This document shows positions 1 through 5,310 of a stretch of 5,362 nt of DNA, in pieces. Positions within the stretch are counted from its first letter, which is position 1; each line of letters starts with the position of its first letter. Origin of the DNA: a bacterium (lineage in GTDB: Bacteria; Patescibacteriota; Microgenomatia; Daviesbacterales; UBA10151); the NCBI GenBank assembly GCA_027364775.1, contig DAHXOS010000036.1, positions 1 through 5,362 on the forward strand, in the 5' to 3' direction. Position numbers and translations under genes: made by a program. Under the pieces are notes generated by a model that was not told where the DNA came from, made no database searches, and was given only the letters and a program-made list of their open reading frames with translations.

Positions 1-494
1 CTCATATTTTAATCCCACATGACCCGTATGTTTTAGGAAAAGACTGCGAGCCTTTGACAGAAAAAATTGTAGATTCAAAATCAACAAAGGAGAATTATCT
101 CAATCAACTGCAGTGTGCCAATAAAAAAACCATCGAAACAATTGACAAAATTTTAGCCAGTTCAGAAGTTAAACCAATTATTATAGTCCAAGCTGATGAG
201 GGCCCTTCTCCAATTAATAATCCAATCTCAAGCAATTCTGCCTGGAGCAATGCAAGTGATGCTTCTATTAAAGAGAAGTTTCCAATTTTGAATGCTTATC
301 TTTTTCCTGATACAAAAAACGGCAAATTATATCCTTCGATAACACCGGTTAATTCTTTCAGGGTTTTGTTCAATACCTATTTTAAGACTAATCTAGCTCT
401 GTTGCCTGATAAAAATATTATTTTCAAAGATAACAAAAACTATTATAATTTTACGGATATTACCCAAAGACTAAATACTCTTTTAGGAAAATAG
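1..494 (+). CDS. Sulfatase/phosphotransferase-fold protein, C-terminal part (5' end outside window)
   Basis: The reading frame is open from the left edge (first full codon at 3) to a TAG at 492-494, so only about the last 163 residues are present. The visible part starts with a PHDPY motif (positions 15-29). It continues with YLNQLQCANKKTIETIDKIL, a strand ending in QADEGP (about 189-206), then FPILNAYLFP, LYPSITPVNSFR and LLPDKN. This order matches the C-terminal half of alkaline-phosphatase-superfamily membrane proteins annotated as sulfatase-like hydrolase/transferase (related to LTA synthase and phosphoethanolamine transferases), which act on lipids or surface polymers outside the membrane. 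The membrane segments and nucleophile region would lie upstream, out of view. In the usual metal-binding Asp-His-Gly motif the His is Glu here (Asp-Glu-Gly at 195-203). The TTG at 54 is internal to the frame and is not a credible start. The substrate cannot be stated. Confidence 0.8.
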   Translation, partial: HILIPHDPYVLGKDCEPLTEKIVDSKSTKENYLNQLQCANKKTIETIDKILASSEVKPIIIVQADEGPSPINNPISSNSAWSNASDASIKEKFPILNAYLFPDTKNGKLYPSITPVNSFRVLFNTYFKTNLALLPDKNIIFKDNKNYYNFTDITQRLNTLLGK

Positions 495-540
495 AAAGTT
501 GAAAGAAAGATGAATTTATATAAAAAAATTATTTAGTTTG

Positions 541-549
541 TGGTATGAT
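541..549 (+). promoter_or_regulatory. Putative extended -10 promoter for the oxidoreductase gene
   Basis: TGGTATGAT has the extended -10 form TGn plus a five-of-six match to TATAAT (TATGAT, 544-549). No convincing -35 lies 16-18 bp upstream, as expected for an extended -10 promoter. It is the best promoter-like string in the 495-625 gap and would give a leader of about 70 nt. Such strings are common in AT-rich DNA, so confidence is low. Confidence 0.35.
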
Positions 550-561
550 TATAAATATAAA

Positions 562-610
562 AATAGCGGTATTGCTCTTATTGGGAATCACAATATACAA
601 ATAAGCTATT
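562..610 (+). repeat. Nested inverted repeats in the oxidoreductase leader
   Basis: AATAGC (562-567) is the exact reverse complement of GCTATT (605-610). Between them TATTG (579-583) pairs with CAATA (591-595) across a 7-nt loop. The arms are short and AT-rich, so this may be chance. If transcribed from the promoter near 541, the leader could fold into a long, interrupted hairpin just before the gene start. No known riboswitch was recognised. Confidence 0.25.
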
Positions 611-625
611 GAAAAACCCTAAATT

Positions 626-1339
626 ATGGATAAATATACAAATGTTATTGGTGGCTCTCCAACTGATTTGAATATACCCCTCAAGGTCAAGGAAAGGAGA
701 GTTTTGGCTGCGGATTATCAATCTGTTATCTTTGAAAAGCCTAAGAGTTTGCAGTATATTCCTGGTGATTGGGTAGATATAAGATTTCTGAGTAAAGAGC
801 TTTCAATTGGCAAAACTTTCTCCTTTGCATCATCCCCTACTGAACCTGACATAATGATTGCCTTTAAAAGGGGCATCAGCAGCTATAAAAAAGCATTGGA
901 AGTTGTTGAGACAGGCGATATTTTGCTTATTACTGAATATGGCAGACACGATTTTATCTTAGATAAACGGTATTTTTCAGTTTTTATTGCTGGAGGCATT
1001 GGTATAACCCCTTTTCGCAGTATGATCAAAGAGGCTATAGATAGTGGTACCAAAACCGAGATGACTCTTATTTACCAAAATCATACTAGCGATTTCCCCT
1101 TTCAGGAGGAGTTCAACGCATGGGCAAAAGATTATCCATACTTGAAAATTCATTATGTAGTCACTGGTACTGATGGAAGAATAACAAAAGAAAAACTGCT
1201 GTCTCTTGTTCCTGATATTAACGAGAGGATGAATTATCTTGCAGGACCACCTAGTATGGTGCAGAATGTTGAGCAGATGTTACATAATCTTGGGGTAAAG
1301 CCGGAAGATATAAAGACTGACTCATTTACTGGATATTAA
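626..1339 (+). CDS. FAD/NAD(P)-binding oxidoreductase, ferredoxin-NADP reductase family
   Basis: This 237-aa protein has the two-domain architecture of the ferredoxin-reductase superfamily, which moves electrons between NAD(P)H and a partner through FAD. Residues 20-110 form the flavin-binding barrel: YIPGDWVDIRF (44-54), KTFSFASSP (63-71) at the position of the RxYS/RxFS flavin motif, and a GD turn at 97-98. Residues 115-237 form the nucleotide-binding domain, with AGGIGITPFRSM (122-133) and AGPPSMV (206-212), the usual C-G-P-P motif with Ala for Cys. The protein ends in DSFTGY; a C-terminal aromatic residue stacking on the flavin is known in plant-type reductases. There is no ferredoxin or other electron-carrier domain and no cysteine. 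Lys63 replaces the usual Arg. A TAA lies in frame at 620-622, so the ATG at 626 is the furthest possible start; no Shine-Dalgarno sequence precedes it. The partner and substrate are unknown. Confidence 0.88.
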   Translation: MDKYTNVIGGSPTDLNIPLKVKERRVLAADYQSVIFEKPKSLQYIPGDWVDIRFLSKELSIGKTFSFASSPTEPDIMIAFKRGISSYKKALEVVETGDILLITEYGRHDFILDKRYFSVFIAGGIGITPFRSMIKEAIDSGTKTEMTLIYQNHTSDFPFQEEFNAWAKDYPYLKIHYVVTGTDGRITKEKLLSLVPDINERMNYLAGPPSMVQNVEQMLHNLGVKPEDIKTDSFTGY

Positions 1340-1343
1340 TATC
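1332..1343. repeat. 12-bp perfect palindrome at the convergent gene junction
   Basis: GATATTAATATC is a perfect palindrome that includes the stop codon of the oxidoreductase gene. The next gene is convergent and its stop is at 1370-1372. The palindrome has only A/T-rich pairing and no following U-tract, so it does not look like a classical intrinsic terminator. No better terminator is visible in this 30-bp gap. Confidence 0.35.
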
Positions 1344-1369
1344 AAAATAAAACTCCATATCTGATAGCA

Positions 1370-2311
1370 TTATAAGATTGATCCTGGCCCTAAATTCATC
1401 AAAAGCCCACTAGCAATAGGTAAAAGCGCCAGATGTGGGACATGTCTGGTATATAAATTAATGATAGCTTTTCTTCTATTCCAAATGATAATGAAATCTA
1501 GTAATATTAATAATCCAAGAAAACTAATAAGAGCAAATCCTAAAGTTTTCATTAATGCATAGGGATCAAATTGAAAATTACTAGTTGATGTTAATGTTTG
1601 ACTAGTCACGCTTTTAACTTCTTTTGGTACTGCATTAACAGGTATCTCTGTTAAGATATTAGATTTATTTTCAAGGGCAGCTGTTTTAGTTGTATTATCA
1701 TCAATAGTTGGTTTGTTAGCTACATAATCAACCGGAGTTCCAAATTCTTGAACCACAAGCATTGTTTTTTTGCCGTTCAATTGCCCTTCCATAACAGCCA
1801 TCCCGATGTTTTGGTATTTAGGATTTAATAAGTTCTCTTTATGGCCCATTTTTGAGGCCATCCAGGCATCTACTACATCTTTAGAGGTATAAAAATTACG
1901 GGCCAGATTTTCTCCGGCATAAGAGTATTTATATCCTGAGTTTGAAATAAACTCCCATGGTGATTTACCAGAGGGAGAATAATGAGCCCAGTAATTTTCA
2001 GCAAACATATTTTTAGCTTTTTCTTCAGCTGCTTTAGCTAACCTTGGATCTTCTGTTACAGGTGGTAATCCTGCTTTTTGTCTCTCAACATTAGTCAATT
2101 TAATAAGATCTTGTTCATTTAAATCCGCTGAAACACCTAAGACCCCAGGTTGTACTTTAGAGACTCCGTTAAGTCCAAATTGGAGCATGACAAAAAACAG
2201 AACATACACTATTAATGCTTTAAAGGATAACAAATGAGCTTTTTTGTGGGTCTCAGGGTGAGGTATAAAAAAATGATGTAATCTTCTGTGATGTTTTACC
2301 TTTTTTGCCAT
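1370..2311 (-). CDS. CAP/SCP-domain (YkwD-like) membrane protein
   Basis: This 313-aa protein carries a CAP domain of the cysteine-rich secretory/PR-1 superfamily. Its bacterial members are usually exported and poorly defined in function. A His/Lys/Arg-rich cytoplasmic head (1-28) is followed by a transmembrane segment (about 31-50). The CAP domain spans about 65-193, starting LIKLTNVERQKAGLPPV. The CAP-site residues are visible: His110 in WAHYSP, Glu134 in AGENLA and His157 in MGHKENLLNP. A Thr/Asn/Lys-rich linker (about 195-248) leads to a strong membrane helix (about 255-277), a basic turn (NRRK) and a second, weaker hydrophobic stretch (about 291-308). The domain is thus probably held outside the membrane at both ends. 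There are no cysteines, so it lacks the disulphides typical of eukaryotic CAP proteins. A TAG in frame three codons upstream fixes the ATG at 2311 as the first possible start. It lies downstream of the M23 gene on the same strand but has its own promoter-like sequence. Confidence 0.9.
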   Translation of the reverse strand: MAKKVKHHRRLHHFFIPHPETHKKAHLLSFKALIVYVLFFVMLQFGLNGVSKVQPGVLGVSADLNEQDLIKLTNVERQKAGLPPVTEDPRLAKAAEEKAKNMFAENYWAHYSPSGKSPWEFISNSGYKYSYAGENLARNFYTSKDVVDAWMASKMGHKENLLNPKYQNIGMAVMEGQLNGKKTMLVVQEFGTPVDYVANKPTIDDNTTKTAALENKSNILTEIPVNAVPKEVKSVTSQTLTSTSNFQFDPYALMKTLGFALISFLGLLILLDFIIIWNRRKAIINLYTRHVPHLALLPIASGLLMNLGPGSIL

Positions 2312-2316
2312 GTAAT

Positions 2317-2334
2317 ACTACATTAATTAGTAGA
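2317..2334. promoter_or_regulatory. 18-bp operator-like element, copy 1
   Basis: ACTACATTAATTAGTAGA matches the element at 3629-3646 at 16 of 18 positions, in the same orientation. It lies 6 bp from the CAP gene start and covers all candidate -10 sequences of that gene. It is an imperfect inverted repeat with CTAC and GTAG at its ends. A repressor-type site is inferred from its position; no regulator gene is visible in the window. Confidence 0.35.
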
Positions 2335-2349
2335 AGAGTCTATTGTCAA
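2322..2349 (-). promoter_or_regulatory. Putative promoter of the CAP gene
   Basis: On the minus strand a perfect -35 consensus TTGACA (2349-2344) is followed after 16 bp by ATTAAT (2327-2322), or after 18 bp by TAATGT. The -35 is strong and the -10 is weak. Transcription would start only a few bases before the ATG at 2311. With no Shine-Dalgarno sequence there, a nearly leaderless mRNA is plausible. The operator-like element 2317-2334 overlaps the -10. Confidence 0.45.
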
Positions 2350-2381
2350 TCTATAAAAGACAGTAACTCTGATATTTACAA

Positions 2382-2400
2382 GTAAAGCCTTTGGGCTTAC
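2382..2400 (-). terminator. Stem-loop downstream of the M23 gene (possible weak terminator)
   Basis: In transcript sense GTAAGCC, loop CAAA, GGCTTTAC forms a stem with one bulged base, about 38 nt after the M23 stop codon and before the CAP promoter. It is the most GC-rich hairpin in the gap. The following bases are not a clean U-tract, so it may be a processing or stability structure rather than a terminator. Confidence 0.35.
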
Positions 2401-2437
2401 GCCATCAACAAAAGGTTACTACAAACTTTAAGATAAA

Positions 2438-3598
2438 TCATAGAACATGCCAGTAAAGAGTTACTATACCATTTTGGTGATCAATAACTACTCCTCTTGC
2501 TACAGCTGATCCTCCTGCAATTTTAGTAGGACATGGAGCAGAAACAGCATAAGCTATTCCATTATCCGCAGCTAAGATACTTCTCCCTACTCCTTCATAA
2601 ACTCTTGGTGCAATATCTAAGCCAGTGTGAGTCCCCAAAAAATAAACTTCCCCATATTCTGTAGTAATAATTGTATCGTTAGGATAACCTCTAATAGGTT
2701 GACCCAATCTAGCATTATCCAGATAGTTGTGGGGATTTACCCTGGTACCTACTATCTTGCCGTTTTCTACTCTTGCATTCTCATAAACCTCAAAATGCAA
2801 ATGGGGACCAGTGGAACAGCCGGTTGAACCCATGGCAGCGATAGTTTGTCCTTTGCTTACAGGCCCAATTTTTATACCAATGTTCGAAATAGCCTGAGTA
2901 ACAGAAGCAACGTCAGCTTTTAACTGGGAAATGAGTAACTGATATTTTGTTTCATCATTTTTAGTAGCATTTAGAAGCTCATCTTTTTGCTTCTTTTGTT
3001 CTTTCAGATCATTTTGATATTTTTCTAAATCCTTCTTAAGTGTTTCCTGTTTTGCCTGTCTGGTCTGTTTGTCTACTCTTTGATCATTATAGGCAAGTTT
3101 AGTTGCTTGTAGTTGATATAAAACTTTTTTGTCATTTGCCTGGGCTACTTGAATGTATTTAAATCTTTCTAAAATATCAGCAAAACCATTTGAAGAAAAA
3201 ATTAACTCTAACGGACTAATATCTCCGTATTTATAAGTTTTAACAATTCTTCCCAATAATACTTCTGTTATTTTATCCAAAGAGGTTGAAATCCGAGTTA
3301 TCCTACCATCTAAATCATTTAGTTCCTTATTGAGTTTAGTGATTTGAAATTGAGTTTGCTCAACTTTTAATTCAGTTAATTGATTTTGGGTGTCAATAAA
3401 TTGCAGTTGAGAGCTTAAGGTTTTTTCTCTATGTTTAGCTTCTGCTAGTTGAGTTTCTACTTTTTTAATTTCCTCCTGCTTTTGCTGCAATTGTTTATCA
3501 AGGTCATCTGCAGACTGAGCAAAGGACACTTTGGGACTTATAAAATATAAAAATGAATAAAGGAGGATAATCCCCAATACAAATAGCTTCTTTTTCAT
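2438..3598 (-). CDS. Coiled-coil protein with permuted M23 (LytM) peptidase domain
   Basis: This 386-aa exported protein resembles EnvC/CwlO-type coiled-coil cell-wall hydrolases or hydrolase activators. A signal peptide (about 1-28, basic MKKK then a hydrophobic core, possible cut after SFA) precedes two long Gln/Lys/Glu-rich coiled coils (about 30-115 and 155-235). They flank a conserved-looking turn region (LLGRIVKTYKYGDISPLELI). The M23 motifs are in reversed block order. GSTGCSTGPHLHFEV (257-271) and NPHNYL (288-293) come first, and ITTEYG (311-316), HTGLDIAP (324-331), GVVIDHQNG and YWH (382-384) follow. The protein ends two residues later. All expected residues are present: zinc ligands His324, Asp328 and His268, and catalytic His266 and His384, by analogy with LytM. 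Its only two cysteines, Cys261 and Cys356, lie one in each half. The other frames after the stop do not continue an M23 sequence, so this is not a simple frameshift. No Shine-Dalgarno sequence precedes the ATG. Confidence 0.88.
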   Translation of the reverse strand: MKKKLFVLGIILLYSFLYFISPKVSFAQSADDLDKQLQQKQEEIKKVETQLAEAKHREKTLSSQLQFIDTQNQLTELKVEQTQFQITKLNKELNDLDGRITRISTSLDKITEVLLGRIVKTYKYGDISPLELIFSSNGFADILERFKYIQVAQANDKKVLYQLQATKLAYNDQRVDKQTRQAKQETLKKDLEKYQNDLKEQKKQKDELLNATKNDETKYQLLISQLKADVASVTQAISNIGIKIGPVSKGQTIAAMGSTGCSTGPHLHFEVYENARVENGKIVGTRVNPHNYLDNARLGQPIRGYPNDTIITTEYGEVYFLGTHTGLDIAPRVYEGVGRSILAADNGIAYAVSAPCPTKIAGGSAVARGVVIDHQNGIVTLYWHVL

Positions 3599-3607
3599 AC
3601 TAAATGG

Positions 3608-3636
3608 TTGACTAAATATTATTTTACCACTACACT
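3608..3636 (+). promoter_or_regulatory. Putative promoter of the plus-strand redox operon
   Basis: TTGACT (3608-3613; five of six to the -35 consensus) is followed after exactly 17 bp by TACACT (3631-3636; four of six to TATAAT). A start near 3643 would leave a leader of about 25 nt containing the strong ribosome binding site at 3654-3661. It overlaps the divergent M23 promoter. Confidence 0.5.
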
Positions 3637-3649
3637 AAGTAGTAGACAA
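3621..3649 (-). promoter_or_regulatory. Putative promoter of the M23 gene
   Basis: On the minus strand TTGTCT (3649-3644; four of six) is followed after exactly 17 bp by TAAAAT (3626-3621; five of six). It lies about 23 bp from the M23 ATG and its leader would be about 15 nt without a Shine-Dalgarno sequence. Its spacer holds the operator-like palindrome. Confidence 0.5.
3629..3646. promoter_or_regulatory. 18-bp operator-like element, copy 2, between divergent promoters
   Basis: ACTACACTAAGTAGTAGA matches the element at 2317-2334 at 16 of 18 positions. Its first 15 bases are a perfect inverted repeat, ACTAC-N5-GTAGT. It overlaps the -10 of the plus-strand promoter and lies between the -35 and -10 of the minus-strand promoter, a position from which one bound protein could control both directions. 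Its regulatory role is inferred. Confidence 0.4.
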
Positions 3650-3653
3650 AAAG

Positions 3654-3661
3654 AAAGGAGG
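3654..3661 (+). promoter_or_regulatory. Strong ribosome binding site of the 96-aa gene
   Basis: AAAGGAGG is a near-perfect Shine-Dalgarno sequence, 7 nt from the ATG at 3669. It fixes that start and contrasts with the three genes at 626, 2311 and 3598, which have no such sequence. Confidence 0.85.
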
Positions 3662-3668
3662 TAGCTTT

Positions 3669-3959
3669 ATGGCAAAAGGTGAAAAACATCAAACAGGCAC
3701 ATTGCATAATGTTTCTCAAGCAGCAGTAGCTTCTGCTAATACTATGGTTTTACGTGTTCCAAAACCTAATGTGCAGATTGCTGTTTTAGGTTTAGTTGCT
3801 TTTATCACTCTCTTTCAAACTTTTCAATTAATCCGTATTAGTGAAAAAGCAGGATCAACTTCTGTTAAAGTTGCGCCAGCAGTTGCTACTACAACAAGTA
3901 CAGGTGCTAAAAATAGCAGCAGTACTAATACTCCCCAATCTATGGTTGGAGGTTGTTAA
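3669..3959 (+). CDS. Small single-pass membrane protein ending in Met-Val-Gly-Gly-Cys
   Basis: I do not recognise a named family for this 96-aa protein. It has a basic N-terminal segment (1-33, with Lys3, Lys6, Arg29 and Lys32) and one transmembrane helix (about 35-55, VQIAVLGLVAFITLFQTFQL). A Ser/Thr/Ala-rich, probably disordered tail follows (about 61-90), and the protein ends SMVGGC. Cys96 is its only cysteine and its last residue. Charge distribution suggests the N-terminus is inside and the tail outside, but the bias is modest. The start is set by a strong ribosome binding site. It is the first gene of an operon with the triple CxxC protein 50 bp downstream, so the terminal cysteine may be a substrate or relay residue for that protein, or an attachment point. 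This is inference. Confidence 0.82.
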   Translation: MAKGEKHQTGTLHNVSQAAVASANTMVLRVPKPNVQIAVLGLVAFITLFQTFQLIRISEKAGSTSVKVAPAVATTTSTGAKNSSSTNTPQSMVGGC

Positions 3960-3973
3960 AAAATACTTTGCTG

Positions 3974-3989
3974 AGAAAAAGATTTTTCT
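3974..3989 (+). repeat. AT-rich inverted repeat in the intergenic gap
   Basis: AGAAAAA (3974-3980) is the reverse complement of TTTTTCT (3983-3989), separated by two bases, so an RNA hairpin would have about 6 pairs and a 4-nt loop. It sits 15 nt after the stop of the 96-aa gene. It may be a weak transcript boundary or attenuator, or just low-complexity sequence; the stem has almost no G-C pairs. Confidence 0.3.
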
Positions 3990-3995
3990 GTTAAA

Positions 3996-4002
3996 GAAAG
4001 GA
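3996..4002 (+). promoter_or_regulatory. Ribosome binding site of the triple thioredoxin-like gene
   Basis: GAAAGGA ends 7 nt before the ATG at 4010. A TAA lies in frame at 3992-3994, so the ATG at 4010 is the first possible ATG in the frame and is well supported. Confidence 0.7.
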
Positions 4003-4009
4003 CCTGTTT

Positions 4010-5308
4010 ATGATAAAAAAAATTATTACCCAAGCATCGGGTAAAATCTCAAGTAAAATTATAAAAAAAAATAAGTTTGAGAAGGAAAGTAAACAAACTT
4101 TTATCTTTCTAAATAAGTTAAAAGTTATAAACACACAAGGAAAAGGGGTTATTAACCTACCTTGGTCAAAAATTTTTCTGGGGATAGCCCTTATTGCTAC
4201 TATTACAGGCGGATTATTTGCTACCAAAACACTAGCAGGTATTGATAAAAACCTTGCAGCAGTTAAGGAGGCTCAAAGACCTGCTAATGTTAAATTAACA
4301 AAGATAATTACTCCTAACTGTAGTAGTTGTTTTAATGTTGATGAAGCAGTAAATTTATTTAAAAAACAAAATATTTTAGTAGGTGGAGAAAGAACTATCC
4401 AATTTGATTCTTCAGAAGCCCAATCATTGATAAAAGAACTTGGAATTAAAAGATTACCTACTTATATTGCTACAGGAGAGGTTTCTAAAAATAATCTTAA
4501 AAATTTTGTTATAAATAACGGTCAGGTAAAAAATGGCACTTTTGCATTTACTAAGGTAACTCCGGTTTTTATTGATCCAGAAACTAAAAAAGAGATGGGT
4601 AAAGTAACTGCAACTATTTTAACTGATCCAACATGTAATCAGTGTCTGGATCCAAAACTGACCGTTGAACAGTTTAAAAAAGCCAATGTTAAGATCGTTG
4701 ATCAAAAAGAGGTTGTCTGGAATTCAGATGAAGGTCAGAAATTAATCAGTCAGTATAAAATTACCAAACTTCCAACATTTTTATTTTCATCTGACATTGA
4801 TGTTTATGATGATATAAAAGCTAATTGGTCAAATCTGGGAACAATTGAGCCAGATAAAACCTATGTTGCCAGGAATTTATTCTTGCCATACAGGGACCTA
4901 GAAAAGGGACAGATTTTAGGATTAGTGAATTTAATCTATTTAATTGATTCAAGTTGTGCTGATTGTTATAAGGTAGATACAGTACAAAAACCTATACTTG
5001 TACAATATTACGGTGTAGGTATTAACTCGGAACAAACTGTTGATATTTCCAGCGGAAAAGGGCAAAATTTAGTTGACAGATATAAGATTACTAAGGTACC
5101 TACAATTTTGTTATCGCCTGAGGCAAGTCAATATATTACTTTAAAAAATGTCTGGAAAAACGTAGGAACCGTGGAATCTGATGGCTGGTATGTATTTAGG
5201 GAGATGCAACAATTGGGTAAAGTTGTTTATAAAGATTTATCAACAAATCAGATTATGGGTAGAGTACAAGCTTCACCTATACCAAATACTAATGGAGTAA
5301 ATCAATAA
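4010..5308 (+). CDS. Membrane-anchored protein with three tandem thioredoxin-like CxxC domains
   Basis: This 432-aa protein has a Lys-rich N-terminal segment (1-48), one transmembrane helix (about 54-72) and three tandem repeats of about 105 residues, probably outside the membrane. Each repeat has a beta strand leading to a CxxC motif (Cys104-SS-Cys107, Cys209-NQ-Cys212, Cys316-AD-Cys319) and, 43-46 residues later, the thioredoxin-type cis-proline (LPT at 149-151, LPT at 254-256, VPT at 363-365). These six are the only cysteines. A second conserved module follows domains 2 and 3: W-x-N-x-G-T-x-E, then YV-x-R, a Y-x-DL turn and a QI-x-G strand (about 273-305 and 382-418). A weaker version follows domain 1 (about 166-200). 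Thiol-disulphide exchange with exported proteins is the likely role, but oxidase, isomerase or reductase activity cannot be told apart. It lies 50 bp after the Gly-Gly-Cys protein and 2 bp before the next gene. No match to a named Dsb family is claimed. Confidence 0.88.
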   Translation: MIKKIITQASGKISSKIIKKNKFEKESKQTFIFLNKLKVINTQGKGVINLPWSKIFLGIALIATITGGLFATKTLAGIDKNLAAVKEAQRPANVKLTKIITPNCSSCFNVDEAVNLFKKQNILVGGERTIQFDSSEAQSLIKELGIKRLPTYIATGEVSKNNLKNFVINNGQVKNGTFAFTKVTPVFIDPETKKEMGKVTATILTDPTCNQCLDPKLTVEQFKKANVKIVDQKEVVWNSDEGQKLISQYKITKLPTFLFSSDIDVYDDIKANWSNLGTIEPDKTYVARNLFLPYRDLEKGQILGLVNLIYLIDSSCADCYKVDTVQKPILVQYYGVGINSEQTVDISSGKGQNLVDRYKITKVPTILLSPEASQYITLKNVWKNVGTVESDGWYVFREMQQLGKVVYKDLSTNQIMGRVQASPIPNTNGVNQ

Positions 5309-5310
5309 CT

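Noticed and set aside
54..494. Separate 146-aa gene starting at the TTG at 54
   Set aside because: The frame is open to the left edge and the residues before 54 (PHDPY) belong to the same sulfatase-like fold, so this is a truncated larger gene.
495..625. Riboswitch or small RNA in the intergenic gap
   Set aside because: Only short AT-rich inverted repeats are seen; no conserved riboswitch core could be recognised.
1340..1369. Intrinsic terminator between the convergent genes
   Set aside because: Only short AT-rich inverted repeats are present (TATCA with TGATA), with no GC-rich stem followed by a U-tract.
2438..2446. Frameshift or premature stop truncating the M23 domain
   Set aside because: The HLHFE block that would normally follow YWH is already present upstream in the same protein, and the frames after the stop give no M23-like residues.
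2627..2827. 66-aa open frame on the plus strand inside the M23 gene
   Set aside because: It is antisense to a gene with clear M23 motifs, has no ribosome binding site and no recognisable protein features.
3841..4044. 67-aa open frame overlapping the 96-aa gene and the start of the CxxC gene
   Set aside because: It is a shifted frame of two well-supported genes with strong ribosome binding sites, and its Gln/Leu-rich sequence is what a frame shift of the repetitive tail codons would give.
3991..4227. 78-aa open frame on the minus strand over the start of the CxxC gene
   Set aside because: Its hydrophobic Phe/Ile-rich sequence is the expected antisense of Lys/Asn-rich codons; no ribosome binding site or conserved motif.
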